From assembly GCF_013265555.1 (NCBI RefSeq), contig NZ_CP041345.1, positions 1,596,581 to 1,660,580 of the forward strand: a stretch of DNA of 64,000 nt, read 5' to 3'. Positions 45,989 to 53,296 of the stretch are shown one piece after another (within the stretch, counting starts at the first letter, position 1; every line of letters starts with the position of its first letter). The notes below the pieces were generated by a model, which made no database searches, was not told the DNA's origin, and saw only the letters and a program-made list of their open reading frames with translations. Origin of the DNA: Tenuifilum thalassicum (GTDB lineage: Bacteria; Bacteroidota; Bacteroidia; Bacteroidales; Tenuifilaceae). The translations under genes were made by a program, and so were the position numbers.

Positions 45989-46215
45989 AACCCTCTTTTA
46001 ACAATGTTAAAATTAATTTCATTGCGCTGTAATTCAGCAACTATTTCATCTTTATCGGAACTAATAATTTCAATACACATTCCACATTCCGAGCTGTACT
46101 GTTTGGGTACTGGTATGATCTGGTATGGCTTGTAAATCTTAACTATTAGCCGCTCAGCAAGCATCACCTTATGGATACTTTCAAAAAGAATTAACAGCTT
46201 ATCCTCCCTGCTCAT
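45985..46215 (-). CDS. DUF3343 protein, putative selenium/sulfur carrier
   Basis: 76 aa from MSREDKLLILFESIHKVMLAERLI; an ATG 12 bp upstream is also possible. The pair Cys44/Cys47 in SSECGMCIEI is the likely carrier or metal site. DUF3343 proteins occur next to selD and YedF-type genes and are annotated as putative Se/S carriers. It overlaps the desulfurase stop by 17 bp and the selD start by 4 bp, so translation is tightly coupled. The role is inferred from context, not shown. Confidence 0.88.
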   Translation of the reverse strand: MSREDKLLILFESIHKVMLAERLIVKIYKPYQIIPVPKQYSSECGMCIEIISSDKDEIVAELQRNEINFNIVKRGL

Positions 46216-47329
46216 AGTCAATCTCATTTAAAGCCTTGTAAATATAGCTCAAATCGTTAGGACTATGGTACTTGGAGAGTGAAAACCTGACCGTACCCTG
46301 GGGCATTGTCCCCAAGGTTTGATGTGCAAGAGGAGAACAGTGCAACCCGCTTCTGGTTTCAATCTTGTATTTCCTAAATAATATATCTGCTAAGTCGGAC
46401 GAACTTAGGTTATTAGAGGTAATGGAGAAAACAAACCCCTGGTTCTCAAAACTTTTCGATCGGTAAACTTTTATCGTGTTAAGCCTTTCGATATCAGAAA
46501 GTAACCCTTTGAAATCATTTCGAGTAAATCCAAAATCAACATTAGCCTTAAGCGCACCATTAAGACCGTAAATTCCCAATATATTTGGCGTACCCGGCTC
46601 ATATCTATCAGGAAGATGTTCGGGCATTAAAAAACTATCAGAACGGGACCCCGTACCTCCAAACATTAGGGGGCTAACCAATTCTGTATTACGAATAAAC
46701 AGGCAGCCAACCCCTGTTGGCCCCATAAGCCCTTTATGGGCGGTTAACGCCATAAAATCTACATTCCACTTATCGGCTTCCAGCTCAAAGTAGCCAGCAG
46801 ACTGGCTAGCATCAACCAGCAAGGGAAGATTTCCAATCACCTGTTTCACCTTGCATATGGGCTGTATAACGCCGTTAACATTGCTAATATGGTTAATGAT
46901 GCATAAGTCATATCTATTCAAATCCAACTGGCCTAGCTCTTCTAATGATATTTGGCCATCGGATTTATGAGGAATTACATCGAATTTGAGTCCTATTTTT
47001 TCTCTTAAATGCTCTATGGGACGGGTCACAGCATTATGCTCGAGGGGTGAGATTAAAACCCTTTTAAACTTATACCTAAACCCCTGAAGCACAATATTAA
47101 TCGCATGGGTTGAATTATGTGTAAATAAAACGTTCTCCGATAAACTCGTTCCCATTAGCTGCGAAAGCAAAAAACGGGTCTCCTCTACCGTTCTAGAGAC
47201 GTTTATAACCCGGTCGTATGCCCCTCTACCATATGTTCCTCCCTTTTCAAGATACAACCTTGTATATTCAGCCACCTCCGGTGGCTTTGGAAAACTTGTA
47301 GCCGCGTTATCGAAATATAGGTTAAGCAT
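46199..47329 (-). CDS. Class V aminotransferase, cysteine desulfurase of the selenium-cluster type
   Basis: 376 aa PLP enzyme. Lys199 in ALTAHKGLMGP binds PLP; Cys331 in RSGLHCSPLAH is the reactive Cys. Other motifs are YFDNAATSFPKPPEV and SPLEHNAVTRP. The type resembles the E. faecalis EF2568-like desulfurases found beside selD, which are thought to release Se or S from (seleno)cysteine. Its start touches the yedF stop (TAATG). It could supply selenium to SelD through the DUF3343 or YedF proteins. Confidence 0.9.
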   Translation of the reverse strand: MLNLYFDNAATSFPKPPEVAEYTRLYLEKGGTYGRGAYDRVINVSRTVEETRFLLSQLMGTSLSENVLFTHNSTHAINIVLQGFRYKFKRVLISPLEHNAVTRPIEHLREKIGLKFDVIPHKSDGQISLEELGQLDLNRYDLCIINHISNVNGVIQPICKVKQVIGNLPLLVDASQSAGYFELEADKWNVDFMALTAHKGLMGPTGVGCLFIRNTELVSPLMFGGTGSRSDSFLMPEHLPDRYEPGTPNILGIYGLNGALKANVDFGFTRNDFKGLLSDIERLNTIKVYRSKSFENQGFVFSITSNNLSSSDLADILFRKYKIETRSGLHCSPLAHQTLGTMPQGTVRFSLSKYHSPNDLSYIYKALNEIDYEQGG

Positions 47330-47943
47330 TATGGTTTTACAACTTTAACTCCCGAAGTTAGCTTTTCAGCAATATAAAGCATATTTGAAATTTCACCCAC
47401 CTCTATCTCTTCCTTAATACCGTAAAAATCGACACATGTACCGCAAAGAGTTATTTTTACCCCCATGTTTTTAAGCTTTAATAACGACTTAGCAGTGTCG
47501 GTTCCTTTTTTAGCCAGGAGCACCCCGCTATTATAGCAAATTATTTCTGACGGTAACTCCTCGATGTCAGGTAGTGTATTCAAGAAGCCTTTCATTAGGA
47601 TTCGTCCAAGATCTTCGTTCCCAGAACCAATAAAATCTGAGGTTATTTGAACTATGTAGCTAACAGTTTTTGGATTAGAAATTTCACAGTACTCCTCTGC
47701 CTCCTTTTTAGGTGAAAAATCAGCACCAGGAGTAATAATTGTGAGCGTGTAAACGCCATCGGCTTCAGAGGTTTTGAACTCAATGTTATTATCGGTTAAA
47801 AAGCGTGTAACATTCTGACACGAAGTAGCATTATCAATTATCACCTTTAAAATTTCACCCTTAACCACCTCTTTTAGAGCTCTTTTTGTGAGTATAAGCG
47901 GTTGGGGACACAATAAACCTTTACAATCAACAATTCTTTCCAT
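47329..47943 (-). CDS. yedF: Selenium-metabolism protein YedF-like (TusA plus DsrE-like domains)
   Basis: 204 aa. The N-terminal TusA-like domain has the CPQP motif with Cys12. The C-terminal half is DsrE/DsrF-like, with VVQITSDFIGSGNEDLGRILMKGFL-type sequence and a Cys in TLCGTCVDFYG. This fusion is the selenium-metabolism YedF family. It would move sulfur or selenium between the desulfurase and SelD. It starts 17 bp after pyrD on the same strand, so the selenium block seems to be transcribed behind pyrD. Confidence 0.92.
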   Translation of the reverse strand: MERIVDCKGLLCPQPLILTKRALKEVVKGEILKVIIDNATSCQNVTRFLTDNNIEFKTSEADGVYTLTIITPGADFSPKKEAEEYCEISNPKTVSYIVQITSDFIGSGNEDLGRILMKGFLNTLPDIEELPSEIICYNSGVLLAKKGTDTAKSLLKLKNMGVKITLCGTCVDFYGIKEEIEVGEISNMLYIAEKLTSGVKVVKP

Positions 47944-47960
47944 AATACTTTAACTTAATG

Positions 47961-49004
47961 CTATATGTTTTTATTAATCAACGACTTATTTATTCGTTTT
48001 ATAATTCCTGGACCCTCATAAATAAATCCAGAATAAACTTGAATCAGAGATGCGCCAGCTCTGATCATTCTCTCTGCATCTTGAGGCGTGTAAATTCCAC
48101 CAACGCCAATAATTGGCTTTTGCCCATTAGTTTTACCATGAATAAATTTTACCACCTGAATTGCTCGATCAGCTAATGGCTTACCACTCAGGCCTCCTGC
48201 ACCAATTTTTTCAACCTTTTGCTTTAACTCTTTAAGATTACTTCGGGATGTTGTAGTATTTGTTGCAATATATCCATCAATTCCCTGTTTTTCAGCCACA
48301 TCAATTGTTTTAGATAGTTGGTCGTTAGTAAGATCAGGCGAAACCTTCAAAAGTATAGGCTTAACGGTATTAAATTTTTTTCGTTCAAGCATTATTGCTT
48401 CCAAAATTAGCGACAAGCTATCATCGTCCTGCAGATCTCTAAGGTTCTTGACATTCGGACAGCTAACGTTTACAACTATGTAATCGACAACAGGATATAG
48501 CTGTTTAAAAGCATAAATATAATCGTTAACAGCATTTTCATTGGGTGTGGAGGTATTTTTACCAATATTTCCTCCGATTATTATTGATTGTTCCCTTCTG
48601 TTTGTAACCTTTAATTTAACATAATCAACTCCTTTATTATTAAATCCCATGCGGTTGATAAGAGCCTCATCGGGAATAAGACGAAATAAACGGGGTTTAG
48701 GATTTCCTGGTTGTGGTTTAGGTGTTACCGTCCCAACCTCAATGAAAGAAAAGCCAAAGACAGCAAGGTTATGGTAAAAATCTGCATTTTTATCGAAACC
48801 AGCAGCTAAACCAACTGGGTTTTTAAATTTTAAACCAAAAACCTCCCTATATAATGAAGGGTGGGATACGTTGTAGAATCTTTTCACCAATTGCCTTATA
48901 CCTGGAATAGAAAAAGCTATACGAAGACAATTAACTACAAAATGGTGAGCTTGTTCAGGATTAAGCAAAAAAAACAATGGACGAATTAAGTTCTTGTACA
49001 ACAT
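47961..49004 (-). CDS. pyrD: Dihydroorotate dehydrogenase, class-2-like (quinone)
   Basis: 347 aa. The N-terminal helices (MLYKNLIRPLFFLLNPEQAHHF) are the membrane-associating part of class 2 enzymes. FMN and substrate motifs: GLAAGFDKNAD, VGTVTPKPQPGNPKPRLFR, NRMGFNN, GGNIGKN, IATNTT, GAGGLSGKPL and GVGGI. It oxidises dihydroorotate to orotate with quinone. The loop VVNVSCPNVKNL has Cys182 where characterised class 2 enzymes have the catalytic Ser (SSPN), like class 1. It lies 27 bp after an XRE-regulator gene and 17 bp before yedF. Confidence 0.93.
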   Translation of the reverse strand: MLYKNLIRPLFFLLNPEQAHHFVVNCLRIAFSIPGIRQLVKRFYNVSHPSLYREVFGLKFKNPVGLAAGFDKNADFYHNLAVFGFSFIEVGTVTPKPQPGNPKPRLFRLIPDEALINRMGFNNKGVDYVKLKVTNRREQSIIIGGNIGKNTSTPNENAVNDYIYAFKQLYPVVDYIVVNVSCPNVKNLRDLQDDDSLSLILEAIMLERKKFNTVKPILLKVSPDLTNDQLSKTIDVAEKQGIDGYIATNTTTSRSNLKELKQKVEKIGAGGLSGKPLADRAIQVVKFIHGKTNGQKPIIGVGGIYTPQDAERMIRAGASLIQVYSGFIYEGPGIIKRINKSLINKNI

Positions 49005-49031
49005 TTTTTTTGCAAAAGTAACATGAATTTT

Positions 49032-49472
49032 TTAATCAGAGGTACTTGGTTCATATGTTTCAAATGTGTTATCGTTGTAAAAAATAATTACACGTTTAAC
49101 CGACTTATGCATATTTACATTTGTAACCTGGCTTGATTTCGCAATGTTTCCTGATTTTTTATCAGCTGAATCCTTTCCCCTTTCGCTTAAACCTTCGTTT
49201 ATGTTGTTCTGGTTTGATGTACTAGAATTAGAATCCTGAAAAAGCGTTTGTTGTACAACTACTTTCGTCATATTTCCCTTTCCCGTTATAAGCCATTCCA
49301 TGTTTATTTCTGGAATTTTAGTAGCAATTCTTAGCAAAAAATCAAAACTAGGCTTGTTTCTCCCAGAAAGTATATGAGAAATAGCACTTGGTTGTACTTC
49401 AAGTATTTCTGCAAACTTTGCTGCAGTTAAGTTGTATTTTCTCATTATTTTATCGAGCCTCTCACTTACCAT
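49032..49472 (-). CDS. XRE-family helix-turn-helix regulator
   Basis: 146 aa. The HTH domain at about 5-65 is LDKIMRKYNLTAAKFAEILEV then SAISHILSGRNKPSFDFLLRI. The C-terminal half is polar (SSTSNQNNINEGLSERGKDSADKKSGN) and ends VKRVIIFYNDNTFETYEPS. It is a probable DNA-binding repressor. Its promoter carries three 13-bp sites, so it may regulate itself. It is first in an apparent run with pyrD and the selenium genes. Confidence 0.87.
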   Translation of the reverse strand: MVSERLDKIMRKYNLTAAKFAEILEVQPSAISHILSGRNKPSFDFLLRIATKIPEINMEWLITGKGNMTKVVVQQTLFQDSNSSTSNQNNINEGLSERGKDSADKKSGNIAKSSQVTNVNMHKSVKRVIIFYNDNTFETYEPSTSD

Positions 49473-49493
49473 ATGCTAAACCTTTTCGCATAA

Positions 49494-49573
49494 TTACAAA
49501 TGTATACATTTCGCTTCAACTTTGCAAGTTACATATGTGTATTTGATTGTTTGGGTAAGATTACATATGTATA
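49494..49573. promoter_or_regulatory. Promoter of the XRE gene with three operator-like repeats
   Basis: Three copies of TTACAnATGTnTA: TTACAAATGTATA (49494-49506), TTACATATGTGTA (49529-49541), TTACATATGTATA (49561-49573). Spacing is 35 and 32 bp, about three helix turns. The first overlaps the minus-strand -7 box TACATTTG (49497-49504). A minus-strand TTG at 49525-49527 lies 20 nt upstream as a -33 element. Autoregulation by the XRE protein is inferred. Confidence 0.6.
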
Positions 49574-50519
49574 TAGTAAAACTGGAGTGTTCTAATGCTT
49601 GAATTCTAGAGATGTTATAGTTATGCGATAACTATTTAATCTTATTGGAATCCTAAACCATCTGTCTTAATATTTGAGCTAAGCAAAAGAGCGATTTCGG
49701 GGAAAGGAGTATGAGATTGGAAAGCACCATCCGGGTAAACATTGACTTATTTTTACTTTTTATCCAATTGTTTTGAATACAGTATTCTTAAACCTAATTG
49801 AAAACCGATACAAAAAATACATGATTACCAAGCCAATAAACTACTTCTTAATACTGAAATCAATAAAATCCAAGGGCGTGGTTATTTTTAGGTAAGATTG
49901 GCACTAATAAACGCTCCCTATTGTTCAATTAGAATGTTAGTCACCTTGAGTTCATAAACAAGTTGATAACATACTTTTATATACTTATTCATTGCTATAC
50001 AGTCAATAGCCCCTTATTGAATTATGGTGCAAATTACCACCATTTTTATCATCTAAGCCGATTTTGTATAGAATATCAATATATTTCATCTATTTAGCTA
50101 AACTGTAATATACAATAGTATGTGCATATATCTGGTATACAAATACATAAATTATAATTTAACAATACTTTAGGAGCTGGTATGCAAATAAAAGGAATAT
50201 TATTTAAATACATAATTAATATAATGCTTGTAAATAACTGGTACACAGTTTTGTATATAATACGTTAACGCGCATTTGATATATCAAACATTTGTCTCAT
50301 CCTGTTTATTTGCTATAAAACTTTCAAGGAATCTTTTAAGTTTACACATGTATACCTACAAACATGCTTTTTTGATGCTTTTTTCTTGAATTCTAATTTT
50401 ATTGAAAGACGGATATTGTAGTATTTTGTAATAGCTAAACCACTAAATTCAAGTTTGGATAATTTATATTTTGAAAACAATCTATTTAACATAATTAAAA
50501 GAAAAAGATGATAAAAAAA
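49574..50519. other. Gene-free AT-rich region between the XRE operators and rnpB
   Basis: About 950 bp with no credible ORF. It holds a fourth operator-like word TTACACATGTATA (50342-50354) and three CTGGTAYRCA words (50132-50145, 50177-50190, 50238-50247). No RNA gene, transposase or phage gene was recognised. The base composition is more AT-rich than neighbouring coding DNA. Confidence 0.7.
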
Positions 50520-50919
50520 GCAAGCAGATAACCTATAAGCCGGGTTCTGTACATTTACTGGGAAATTCCCAAAAATGCTCCTACCATTTATCTCGACCTG
50601 CAGTCGCCTGCAGGCTCATGCGACCTACCCCCTTCGACTCCTGGCTAGCAGGAACAGGACGGGCAGCCCTGCTTCAAACGAAATCGAAGTATACATGGTC
50701 TTGCAGCCCACAAGGTGCACGGCATACCATATCGCTATGGTACCCGGTGAGCTCTTACCTCACCTTTTCACCCTTACCATGCACAGGGCATGGCGGTTGT
50801 TTTCTGTTGCACTTCTATGCCCTCGCGAGCATCTTCCAGTTAGGAAGTGTGGTGCCCTGCGCTGCCCGGACTTTCCTCACCGGTATCTCACGGCGCGGTA
50901 GGACGGTTATCTGCTTGCT
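50520..50919 (-). ncRNA. rnpB: RNase P RNA (bacterial type A)
   Basis: The ~400-nt sequence starts (minus strand) AGCAAGCAGATAACC and ends GGTTATCTGCTTGCT, which pair as helix P1. Near the 3' end it has ACAGAACCCGGCTTATAGG, a hallmark of rnpB; near the 5' end it has GAGGAAAGTCCGGGCAGCGC-type sequence, seen on the plus strand around 50860-50880. It is the ribozyme that matures tRNA 5' ends. It lies 20 bp after the Smr-protein gene. Confidence 0.95.
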
Positions 50920-50939
50920 AATAATTATGTCAAATAATC

Positions 50940-51995
50940 CTATTTTACAAATACCATTGTTGCTCCAAAACCATACTCCTTAAACGATGCATCCTGATAT
51001 CGAAGTTTCGGATACTTACTATTTAGCAACTTGGTAATTTCATACTTTAGCTTTCCATTGCCCACTCCATGTATGAATACCATTCGTTTGGTCGATTTAC
51101 TTTTAATCCCCCCCTCTAAAGCTGTTTCAAAACGGGCTAGCTGGATTTTTAGAATTTCACCAGGAGTTAAATCTTTCCAGTCATCAACAAGTTCATGGAT
51201 ATGAAGATCTACCTCCTCCAATTCCAGAACAGGTTCTTTTTTACGTTTGACTTTAGGTTTTTCTTTTTGTTTAATTGCTTCAGAGATAGCCTTATCGGTT
51301 AGGTGCTTCAATATAAGTTCTCGTTTTGTGCTGGCAATTGAAATGATGTATGCGTCCTTGTCGAAATAATCGTTCTCTAAAAAATTCCCTCTTTTATAAA
51401 GTTTAATTGGATCAAGTTCTATATCGTAAAATTCAGGCTGATAAGGTTTAAAGGGGATATTCTTGTAGTAAATTGCTTGCAAGTTATACATGATAAGTTT
51501 GCTAATATCTCCTGGAGTAAGTTTCTTAATAAGCACCTTTGTGTCGGGTTGAAGAATTCCTGTACTGAATGGAGCATGATAATCATCAATAACGTTCGAT
51601 AACACATAGAAAACTCTATAAGTGCTATCGTTAATAAGATATAGATCAAAATTACAATTTTGTAGATTGCTGTGATTTTCTGGAACAAAAGCCAGTTCAA
51701 GAGTAATATCTTCACCTTCTATATCTGAAATATCATCATCAACATCTAAATTGGTCGGTTCTTCAAACCTCTGTTTCCCCTCAGGAGTATTTTGTTTCTC
51801 ATTTTTTTCTGAGTAATCTCGTACTAATACCTCATCGGCTGCAGGTTCAACAACAACCAGTTCTTTAATAAGTGCTGGAACTTCAAAACCATCGCTGGTT
51901 TTAACCAATGCAGTTTTTTTATCAATCATCTTAATCACCTGACCACCACCAACTTCGTTAAGAAAACGAACCTTACAACCTACTTTTACGTTCAT
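50940..51995 (-). CDS. DUF2027 protein with C-terminal Smr domain
   Basis: 351 aa. The N-terminal ~60 residues form a small KOW-like fold (MNVKVGCKVRFLNEVGGGQV). The middle is the DUF2027 beta domain (NLQNCNFDLYLINDSTYRVFYVLS). The C-terminal Smr domain has VDLHIHELVDDW, then FIHGVGNGKLKYEITKLL. Smr domains are nucleases or nucleic-acid binders found in MutS2. It shares a divergent promoter palindrome with queA. The exact substrate is unknown. Confidence 0.92.
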   Translation of the reverse strand: MNVKVGCKVRFLNEVGGGQVIKMIDKKTALVKTSDGFEVPALIKELVVVEPAADEVLVRDYSEKNEKQNTPEGKQRFEEPTNLDVDDDISDIEGEDITLELAFVPENHSNLQNCNFDLYLINDSTYRVFYVLSNVIDDYHAPFSTGILQPDTKVLIKKLTPGDISKLIMYNLQAIYYKNIPFKPYQPEFYDIELDPIKLYKRGNFLENDYFDKDAYIISIASTKRELILKHLTDKAISEAIKQKEKPKVKRKKEPVLELEEVDLHIHELVDDWKDLTPGEILKIQLARFETALEGGIKSKSTKRMVFIHGVGNGKLKYEITKLLNSKYPKLRYQDASFKEYGFGATMVFVK

Positions 51996-52035
51996 ATAAA
52001 TTGATTTTCAGAAATTTGTAATCCTTATTAATCTG

Positions 52036-52053
52036 CAAAATTAGCTAATTTTG
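52036..52053. promoter_or_regulatory. Palindrome holding back-to-back -7 boxes of the Smr and queA genes
   Basis: CAAAATTAGCTAATTTTG is a perfect 18-bp palindrome. It contains TAATTTTG on each strand (minus 52036-52043, plus 52046-52053), each a match to TAnnTTTG. The Smr start is at 51995 and the queA start at 52086, both at workable distances. Confidence 0.6.
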
Positions 52054-52085
52054 TGGCCTTATTTCAATATTCGGAGAAAGAAGTT

Positions 52086-53294
52086 ATGGATGTTAAAAAA
52101 ATTAGAATTGCTGATTATAATTATAGCTTACCAGATGAGCGCATTGCTAAACACCCATTAGAAAAAAGAGACCAATCTAAGCTGCTAGTTTATAAGAATA
52201 ATCAGATTTCAAGTGATATTTTTAAAAATATTGACACCTACCTGCCAAATAAAAGCTTGCTTATACTCAATAATACGCGTGTAGTAAGAGCAAGGCTAAA
52301 GTTTACGAAAGCAACAGGAGCAAACATCGAGATTTTTTTAATTGAACCAGTTGAACCCTCGGATTATACCCTATCGTTTTCTAGTAAAGCAAAAGTTACT
52401 TGGAAGTGCATAGTCGGTAACATTAAGCGCTGGAAATCTGATGATTTACAGCTTAAAATATCAGGTACTTCTACCACCCTTACTGCAAAAATGCTCCGAA
52501 AATTAAGCGAAGGTGCTGAGGTTGAATTTTCTTGGAATGATAGTTCACTCACTTTTGCAGAAATAATAGAACTTTGCGGAAAGGTACCCATTCCACCCTA
52601 CCTCAATAGGGATAGCGAAGAGATTGATAGCTACAGGTATCAAACCATATATGCTCAACCAGAGGGATCTGTTGCAGCTCCAACGGCAGGCTTACACTTT
52701 ACCGATGAGGTATTCAAAAAACTAAAAGGTAAAGGGATTGAGCCAAGCTTTGTAACCCTTCACGTTGGTGCAGGAACTTTTAAACCTGTTACCGCTGAAA
52801 CCATTGATGGCCACAAAATGCATACTGAGCATTTTTTTGTCGATATCAAAATGGTAGAAAAACTTTGGATAAGTAACGAAAAAGTTACCTGTGTGGGTAC
52901 AACTACGTTGCGAACAGTTGAATCGATATACTGGCTAGGGGTAAAAGCAGCAATGGGACTGCTAGGCAGTAATTTTTTTGTGGGTCAATGGGAACCTTAT
53001 GAGCTAGATGCAGTTATTAAACCTAAAGATGCCTTCAAAGCCTTATATGATTATATGAGAGACAAAGGGCTTGAAGCCCTTTCGGCATCCACGCAAATAA
53101 TCATTGCTCCTGGTTACACCATTAAAAGTTGCGATATTCTGATAACCAACTTTCACCAGCCCCGTTCTACCCTTTTACTTCTTGTAGCTGCTGCAGTTGG
53201 AGAAAGCTGGAAAAGTATTTACCAATACGCACTTGAAAATGATTTTCGCTTTCTTAGCTATGGAGATAGCAGTATTCTTTTTGTGAATAAATAG
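52086..53294 (+). CDS. queA: QueA: S-adenosylmethionine:tRNA ribosyltransferase-isomerase
   Basis: 402 aa from MDVKKIRIADYNYSLPDERIA; a longer frame starts 33 bp earlier, at the promoter box. Family motifs: KRDQSKLLVY, LILNNTRVVRARL, GKVPIPPYL, YQTIYAQPEGSVAAPTAGLHFT, THVGAGTF-type LHVGAGTFKPV and NFHQPRSTLLLLVAA. It builds epoxyqueuosine on tRNA from SAM. It is 2 bp before the YgiQ-type gene. Confidence 0.96.
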   Translation: MDVKKIRIADYNYSLPDERIAKHPLEKRDQSKLLVYKNNQISSDIFKNIDTYLPNKSLLILNNTRVVRARLKFTKATGANIEIFLIEPVEPSDYTLSFSSKAKVTWKCIVGNIKRWKSDDLQLKISGTSTTLTAKMLRKLSEGAEVEFSWNDSSLTFAEIIELCGKVPIPPYLNRDSEEIDSYRYQTIYAQPEGSVAAPTAGLHFTDEVFKKLKGKGIEPSFVTLHVGAGTFKPVTAETIDGHKMHTEHFFVDIKMVEKLWISNEKVTCVGTTTLRTVESIYWLGVKAAMGLLGSNFFVGQWEPYELDAVIKPKDAFKALYDYMRDKGLEALSASTQIIIAPGYTIKSCDILITNFHQPRSTLLLLVAAAVGESWKSIYQYALENDFRFLSYGDSSILFVNK

Positions 53295-53296
53295 AA

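Noticed and set aside
49032-50519. Prophage or integrated element beside the XRE gene
   Set aside because: Only a single XRE gene is present, with no integrase, phage genes, tRNA target or direct-repeat ends.
50575-50983. Two overlapping plus-strand ORFs (50575-50901 and 50618-50983)
   Set aside because: They lie within the antisense strand of RNase P RNA, whose P1 helix and ACAGAACCCGGCTTAT end are clear. The predicted peptides have no family features.
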